A stretch of 32,401 nt of DNA from Thermoplasmata archaeon. GTDB taxonomy: Archaea > Thermoplasmatota > Thermoplasmata > GCA-020350865. Every line of letters begins with the position of its first letter. Within the stretch, counting starts at the first letter, position 1. The stretch is from NCBI GenBank assembly GCA_020350865.1, contig CP070726.1:2066212-2098612 (forward strand), given 5' to 3'. Below, one piece after another: positions 10,093 through 19,000 of the stretch. The notes beneath the pieces were generated by a model. It ran no database searches and had not been told where the DNA came from. It saw only the letters and a program-made list of their open reading frames with translations. A program made the translations under genes and the position numbers.

Positions 10093-13000
10093 CTAATCCT
10101 CCCAATCCTCGGGTGGAGGCGGAAGATCCTCCAACCCTTCCGAGTGCCCTTGCGATAGCAAATCAACCAATTGAATATCCAGTTCCCGTATTGCCAATTC
10201 TTTTGCTTCTTTCAGCCTCTTCCTCGCATCCTTTAGTTGTTCTCTTTCCTCCTTTGTGAGTTTATCCAGTGACAGAAGAGGTTCCAGGATGTCATCGGTA
10301 TCCACAAATACCTCCATATCACCCTGCCATTCTTCGAACACGCTTCCGTATTTCTCCTCAAGCTCTTTGATAACCTTTTTAATTGTGGAAAGCAATGGCC
10401 TGTTCTCCTCTCCAGAGAAGACCAAGGCGATAAAGAAATGATCGCCCTTCTCAAGCAATATGTTTTTTTCACCGAATTCGAGCTTGTGAAGACCCTTCTC
10501 CCTGCCCTCACCCCTAGCAAATGCATCACTTATCAGGTTCTTGACACCTGTAAGCATACCGCTTAGGATATCCCTGTCTATCTCCTCCTCGAGGCTCAGG
10601 GAGTTGTGTGCGATCAGTGTCCCGTCATCAGCAATGAGGAACACCTCTTCAACATATGGCGCATTAACCTTTCTTTTGTATGCGGTGAATCCCAAAAACA
10701 GGGCTGCAAGAATTATCGGTATCAGGAGTATCCAAAATATGTAATCGAGTAAAAGAGGCCCCGTTGACGGTGTCTCAAGCTTGGCAACAGTGACAGATAA
10801 TGTCACCGAGCTATTGAGGTCCCCATCGCTCACAGTGACAGTGACTGTATCTCCTTCCACGCTCATGGGATAATCGAATATCAGGGTGTGGCCAACGACG
10901 CTCACGTATTCGCTGTCAACAATTAGAATCAAGTCTTCTATATCATTGTCGATATCGAACAGTAACTCGCTGATATCAATGACCCAAATCTTACCCTGCT
11001 CGCCGAACTGCTCGGGTATCTGGGCTATTGTCGGGGCATCGTTTACCGGGATTACGGAAACCGTGATTGTGTCTTCCACAAGTGCTCCTGAATCGTCTTC
11101 TGCCCTGAAAGTGACGTGTTCGGATCCAAACCAGTCTACCGGAGCGGAGAAATCAACAGTGCCGTCTGGGTTGATTGTTACATTTATACTGTCATGCCCG
11201 CTCGTGTATATGAGGTAGTCATCATCGATATCGACGAAGAAGTTAGAGATGTTGAATGCATTCTTCAGCTCGGCGTCCTCTTCGAAGGATACATCGGGAA
11301 GGGGTATGATCAGCTCTGGTGGGTAGTCATCGGACACGGTGATGTTTATGGTGGTGAAATTGGAATCCAGTCCGTCCGACACCCATATCTCGAGCTGTAC
11401 AATAGAACCGTTCATCGATTCCGGCAGGTTGATGAGGAGGCCAAGGTTGTTGTTCGGGTCGACGTCTACACCCTGTATGGGCAATCCCGTGACAGGGTCG
11501 ATTACACTTAGTATCAGCTCGGAATCTGAATTATCCTCGTCGCTGATGTAGGGCCGCAGATCAAATATGCAATCCTGGTCGAACCTCACCACAAGATCGG
11601 GTACATCCGAAATCGACGGCACATCGTTGATGGGAAGAACGGTGATGAGCACTATATCCTCCACCCTGGCCTTGCTGGGATCCAGGGCATGAAACGCAAC
11701 CGTCTCGGAACCGTACCAGTTTGTCGGAGCGGTAACGTTCACAACATTTGTTTCCATATCGATGTCAATGGTCACATATGATTGACCTGTGACATAGAAC
11801 AGGGCATCACCATCGGGATCAGAAAAGTAATCATCAAGATCAAATGCATTTACAATAGTCTCGCCCTCGTAGAGAGTGACATCGGGCAACTCCTTTTCAA
11901 GCTCGGGCACCCAGTCATCCGATACCTTGACGATAACGATTGTTGATGTGGAGCCCCCGTGAGCATCCGTGACAGTCACCAGGACATTGACGGTCTCACC
12001 GAGCATGCTCTCCGGATACCGGAAGGTAATTGTGAGACCATCCACTGTTGTGTGCTCGGAATCATCTGTCGTGAGCACCAGATCCTCCTTGGGAGTCTCG
12101 ATGTCGCTTACATAATTGTATAAGAAATAGGTGTAATCATCATCGAAATGCACTGTCAGTGGATTGATGGATTCGATTTTCGGTCTGTCGTTATCAGGGG
12201 TGAGGTTGACCCAAAGGTTTTGGGATGTTGTTGCGCCGCTGCTGTCAACAAGCCATAAAGTCACCTCATCGTTGCCGAAGGCGTTCTCCACCGGAACGAA
12301 GGTGAATGCATCGCCCGTGCTGTTCATGCCCGTGACAGTGTACAAGGATGTATTCACACCTGTGAGATACCAACTTAAATTCTCACCAGCATCCTCGATA
12401 TCTGATTCATAAGGAGTGAGAAGCAAGACCCACGGGGGAGAATCCTCGAGCTTGATTTGATCGGGCACCTCAGTCACAATCACCGGAGGATTGTTGGTGG
12501 TATTCTGTATAATGAGGAACGCGTAGCCTTCGGTCACCGAATAATTCACGGAACCTATGTAATTGACCCTGATGGGGTACGTTCCTGTTCTTAATTGGGG
12601 AAGGTGGATTGTTTCAATATACCCATTGCCATCAGTCTCCCCATAACCCACAAGCTCCCCTCCCTCGTAGACGCTGTTTTTGTTTCTGTCCACATGGAAC
12701 TCAATGCTCTGGTTGGGCAGGCTGTTTCCATCCTCATCCTCAAGGGTGGCGTTGAGGATTACGCTCTGCCCCTCTTCTATGATATTGTCGTAGGCTGTGA
12801 TCGCAGCAGGTTTTGGTTCCACAACCAGGGTCGCCGTAGAATTCGGAACATTGTAAAGGACACCCGGGTATACTGTTATATAGCTGTAAACACCGGGGAC
12901 CAGCATTGCAGGATAGGCGAGGGAGACAGATCCATCAGCTATTGTCTGGCTTACCCCCACAAGCTCCCCCGGCTCGAAAATTGCGTTGTCGTTCACATCT

Positions 13001-16000
13001 ATATAGTATTCCACATCCTCCCCTGCAATGGGGGCGCCGTCCTGCATCAGCGTCGCATTTAAGAGCACATTATCCGAGTACTTCACTTCCTTATCATAGG
13101 ATGTCAGTGTTGCGTTCCTTTCATGGACATCGGGTGCGTCGATTTCCGGGGTTTCTGGGGCCCATCTCCCAAGGGTATCACTGGCTGCAAAGTGGAAGGT
13201 GTAGGAGGTGCCCGTTGGTATCCCGCTGAGAATTACATAGTATGATTTCCCATCCATATAATCGGTGTCCGAGGGATCGATTTCTGTCGGATCGAAAATA
13301 CCGAGGTTCGTTATGTTCACCGTGATCTTGTCCGGAGCATGATTGTCCAAATCGGTGTAGGTCACAGTGAAGTTGAACTCCGTATCGGAATAGCCCGATA
13401 CCGGGTCCACACCATCACCTGACAGACCCGGAGCCCTGTTAATCACATCGAACAAGAGTATCCCGCTATCCGTCCACGCCCCAATCGTGTCATTGGCTGC
13501 GAAATGGAAAGAATACGGGCCTATGCCAAATCCCGACACACTGCGGTAATATGCCTTGCCGTCGCCGTAGTCCGTATCAAAGGAATCGACTTCATACAGG
13601 TCAAAGGTTCCCCAGCCAGTTATGTTCACCGAGATCTTGTCGGGAGCATGGTTGTCCAGGTCCGTGTATGTCACTGTGAAATTGAATCCAGTTTCAACAT
13701 AGCCCGTAGCAGGATTAACCTGCGGGGAAGATAGCAGGGGTATTCTGTTGATTACCCCCAATCCCAGGGTACCGCTTTCGTACCAGATTCCATCAGAATC
13801 ATTGGCAGCGAAATAAAACGAGTATGAGCCTGGGGTCAGACCCGAGATGTTGTGGTAATACAGTTTACCGTCTGAGCAATCAATATCTGAGGGATCAACC
13901 TCCATAAGATCGAATGACCCGCCCGAGGGGCCTGTAAGATTCAGGGTGAGTTTTTCGGGAGGCTGGTTGTCCGCGTCCATGTATGTAACTGTGAAATTGA
14001 AATATGTGGAGCTCGTCCCGGAGATGGGATCGACGCCGGGGGATATCAGGAAGGACGGTGTGTTCAGAACCAGTGGCCCCATGACCTCAACGGATTCGGT
14101 CCAGTCCCCAAAGGTGTCATTTGCCGCGAAATGGAAGGAATAGGAAATGCCGGTCTGAAAGCCGGAGATATTGAGGTAGTACTCCTTACCGTCCGTGTAA
14201 TCGGTATCCGAGGAATCGACCTCCACCATATAAAAGGTTCCGCGGTTCGTAATGTTTACTGTGGTTTTTCCCGGGGCATTGCCATCCAAATCCGTGTATG
14301 TCACAGTGAAATTGAACCAGGTGTCGATGTAACCAATTGTTGGCATGACTTGGTCCAAGGACAGCGTCGGCCCCCTATTCAGCACATCGAACTGTAAAAC
14401 ACCGGTTTCGGTCCAACCGCCAACGGTATCGTTGGCTGCGAAGTGGAAGTCGTGCACACCCACTGTGAATCCGGATACATTGTAGAAATATTCCTTGCCA
14501 TCTGTATAATCCATATCCAATGGATCGATTTCAGCAAGGGGGTAAATACCCACACCGGTGATGTTTACGGTTATCGTTCCAGGTGAATGACCATCCAAAT
14601 CCGCGTAAGTCACAGTGAAGTTGAACCACGTATCTATATATCCAATTGTTGGAGTGACTTGGATTAAGGATAATGTCGGACCTCTGTTGAGCACATCAGG
14701 CGCTTCAATCTCCAGCGATTCCACCCAGTCCCCCATAGAATCTTTTGCTGCGAAATGGAAGGTGTAGGCCGTACCAATGGGCATACCACTGATATTTATA
14801 TAGTATGATTTTCCGTCGGCGAAATTGATGTCCAAGGGATCGGCTTCAATCAAACCGTAGATGCCCAGACCTGTGATGTTCACGGTTATGGTATCTGGAG
14901 CATGGTTGTCCAGGTCCGTGTAGATCACTGTGAAGTTGAATCCCGTATCAATGTAGCCTGCTGTGGGATTGACCTGCGGAGCTGATAGCGAGGGGATTCT
15001 GTTAACAACATCAAATCCCAAGACACTACTTTCACTCCAGTTGCCATCGGTGTCGTTGGCTGCGAAATGGAACGTGTAGGAGCCTACGGCCAGCCCCGTT
15101 ACATTGTAATAGAACAGCTTTCCATCGGTGTAATCCAAGTCAGAGGGATCAACCTCCGTAAGATCGAAGGTACCGCCCGAGGGACCTGTTAGGTTCAATG
15201 TTGTTCTGTCAGGGCCCTTGTTGAACGGGTGAGAATAGTCCACAGTGAAATTGAACCAGGTGTCTGTATAACCGGATATGGGCACAACTTCTGAATTTGT
15301 AAGTATTGGGTTAGAAATCCCGACCATGGGTGCGTTGATCTCTGATGTCTCATACCATAAACCAGGAGAATCGCTGGCTGCAAAATGGAATGAATATGCT
15401 CCGTTTGATAGGGTTGTGTTGTAATAATATTCTTTACCATCTGAATAATCTGTATCGGAAGGATCCACCTCCAGAAGATCGAAAGTACCGCCCGAGGGAC
15501 CCGTCAGATTCAATGTGAAATTGGTCGGGGGGTCGTTGTCTATATCATAGTAGGACGCAGTGAAATTGAAGTACGTGGTATTCATTCCCGAAAGTGGATT
15601 TACACCAGGGGAAAGCAGGGCCGGGGGGGTGTTCAGGACCTGCGGACCAGGAATCTCGGCAGTCTCAGTCCAGTTTCCGATCGTATCGTTGGCGGCGAAG
15701 TGGAACGAATATGGGGTGCCGTTCTGGAAGCCTGTGACATTGAGATAATATCCCTTTCCATCAGTGTATTCAATATCAAGGGGATCAAACTCTACCATGT
15801 CGAAGATTCCGACGTTCGTGATGTTCACTGTAATTTTGTCTGGCAAGTGATTATCTAAATCCGTGTATGTCACTGTAAAATTGAACCATGTATCATTATA
15901 TCCCGCCGCCGGATCAACTTGTCCTGAAGACAAGCTCGGGCCCCTGTTGGGCACCTCGAACCCGAAAGTACTGCTCTTGTTCCAATTTCCAGCCGTGTCG

Positions 16001-19000
16001 TTAACCCAAATCGTGTATTGATATACGCCAATGATAGTGTAGGTTTTATTTATGTACCAATGGCCGCCAGAGCCTTGTATTAAAGTCAGATTTTCATTTC
16101 CTCCCCCAGGCAATGTGACATTCACCCAGGCACCATAGACACCGACGGCATCGGTAATGTCGCAACTGATATTTACGTAACCATCGATGAACTGGACATC
16201 GGGTTTGGCACTGACGTTTGAAATCTCAGGTAGGGTCGTGTCCTGTATTGTGAAGCCATGGCCTGACGAGCTGTTCCAATTACCGGTACTGTCGTTGGCC
16301 CAGATGGTGAACTGGTAAAGACCCATTGTGGTATACGTGTTATTCAGGAACCATTGATCGTCGGCTCCCTTGTTCATTGATAGGTTCATGGATCCCCCGC
16401 CAGGTAGTGTTAAGTTCACCCCTACATAGAATACTCCATTGTCGTCGCTTACATCGCAGCTGATATTGGCATAGCCGCCTGTTTCCTGAGGATCAGGAAT
16501 ATTTAAGACATTGGAGATTACCGGAAAAGTTGTATCCTGCATTGTGAAGCTGTGACCGGACGAGCTGTTCCAATTATCGGTCGTGTCATTGACCCAGATG
16601 GTGTACTGGTACAATCCAAGAATCGCGAAGGAACTGTTGTAGAACCACCGATCGACAGCGCCCGGTGCCATGGTAACATTGTTATATCCTCCTCCTGGTA
16701 GGGTGAGGTTCACCCATACTGTGTCCACTCCGGTATTATCAATTACATCACAGGATATGTTGACCCAGTTGTTCACCTCTTGAGGATCAGGAACGTCAAG
16801 AACATTGGTTATGACTGGCAGCGTGGAGTCCTGAATCGTGAAATTGTATCCCGATGAGGTGTTCCAGTTGTTGCTTGTGTCGTTGGCCCAGATGGCGTAC
16901 TGATGCAATCCTAGAATCGCGAAGGTATTGTTATGGAACCACTGATCTCCAGCACCCCGTACCATGCTGACATTATCATATCCTCCTCCTGGCAGGGAAA
17001 TGTTCACCCAGACATTACCCACCATCACGTTATCGGTGATGTCGCAGCTGATATTGACATACCCGCCTGTTTCCTGAGGATCCGGAACATCCAACACCAT
17101 TGTGATCTTCGGTAGAGTGGTGTCCTGTATGGTGAAGCCGTACCCTGATGAACTGTTCCAGTTGCCTGATGTGTCGTTTGCCCAGATCGTGTATTGATAC
17201 AATCCCAGTGGAACATATGCGTTTTTATAGAACCACTGGTTTCCAATCCCCTTTCCCATGGTCACATTACTGTATCCTCCACCGGGCAAGGTGATATTTA
17301 CCCAGACCGAGGATACTCCAAAATCATCTGTGACATTGCAGGTGATATTAACAGAGCCTCCGGTTTCCTGGGGATCGGGGAACTCCAGCACATCGGTAAT
17401 TTCCGGTGAAAGGTCCGGCAATATCCTGGCAATGGCCTTAACGGAATCGTTGGTGGAACCGTTTTGAGACAGGACCCCGATCTCCACAGAGGATTCATCC
17501 AGGGGGGCCGCGGCAGCAGAGGATGATATGTTGAGGGTGTAGTTTCTCATTTCTCCTGGGGCAAGGTATACTGAATCTCCATCATTAACCATGTTCTTTG
17601 TACCGTTATCAAACAATACCCACGTCCATCCTGCAAGTATATTGGCAGCTATGCCGAAATCGAATGTGTCGTTTTCATTGCCGTCATTCTGTAAAAGGAT
17701 CCACCATATGGCATTCTCGCCTGCTGAGATAAAGGTCAAGTTGATCTGTGCCCCACTTGGTACAGCCTGGTATACATTGTCAAGACTACCATTGATCCAT
17801 AAATCTGGTCGATACGTTACATTGGGTCCGAAGAAGATGTAAGCCTTGCCAGCATTTATATTTGTACCATCATCGTAGTAGGGTGCGCCGATGATGATGT
17901 CATCCTGGTTATCATTGTCCACATCACCTGCACATGAAACGGAGGCGCCGAAATTATCTTCCGCTTCTTCCCCCACCAAGGTATAATTCGCATTTGAGCT
18001 CAATAGCACTGGGGGCAAGAGGGCGTTGCCATAGAAAACATAGGCCGAGCCGTTTGTCTGGGCGTTAGGTGCCCCAACAACAATATCATCCAGGCCATCC
18101 CCACCAATATCCCCGGCATCGGACACCGAATAGCCGAAAAAGTCCCTGGGAACCGCCCCGGTCATCGAAACCTCAGGACCGGCTGTTAGCCACGCGACAT
18201 TGTCTACGTAGTCAATATGGTTGTTTCCCACATTGAATTGATGAAACGATATGAAATCGGGTATTGTGTTGTCCCATGTGAACCTCCCACCCTCCACCTT
18301 TAGTTCGCCGTCGATGTAGATATCGAACCTGTTGGCAGTGAGATCGAAGACTATCCTGAAATGATACCACGTGTCAGCAGTATAACGCTGAACATTGGTA
18401 TATTGCCCCGTCCCGTCCCCATTACCCTCAAAATATCTGAGAAAATCCTCCTGGCCGACCACTGATGTTCCGAACGACACCCGCGTTATCTCGTTTGCAG
18501 TGGTATTGTTACCTATTATGCAGTAGAATTTGGGCCCGAGGTCCACTTCGGAGACACTGACGGAAAATTCCACAGTTCCAACCTCCACCTGCGAGGCGGG
18601 GGGAAAGACCTTTTTGACTTCCGCAAGGTCCCCTCCGGTCCAGTTGAACTCCACGCTCTTTGTGCTGGAGCCGTAGGAGGAATTCTCGCTTACCACTGCC
18701 GGATTCGTTGCAGGGACCAACTGCACCCATCCAAAGGGAATGCTCCCTGTGACCTCCTCTTCAAAGCCCTGGAAGTCGCCGTATTTAACATACACTTTTC
18801 CAGGCGTGCCACCTGTCAAATCCGGCGCTCCAATAATTACATCCCCAACATCATCTCCGTTAACATCCCCTCCATTGGAGACGGACCAGCCAAAATCTCC
18901 CGAACCGTTGAGAATCACCATGGGTGTTGCCGCGTTTGTTGTAACCTCTATCCAAACATAATCGAAAAAGACATTCACCTGTCCCCCAGTGGCTGTGTTT

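Noticed and set aside
13125..17405. Regular repeats that might suggest a CRISPR array
   Set aside because: The period is ~293-313 bp, repeats are imperfect, and all are in frame inside one coding sequence with conserved protein motifs.
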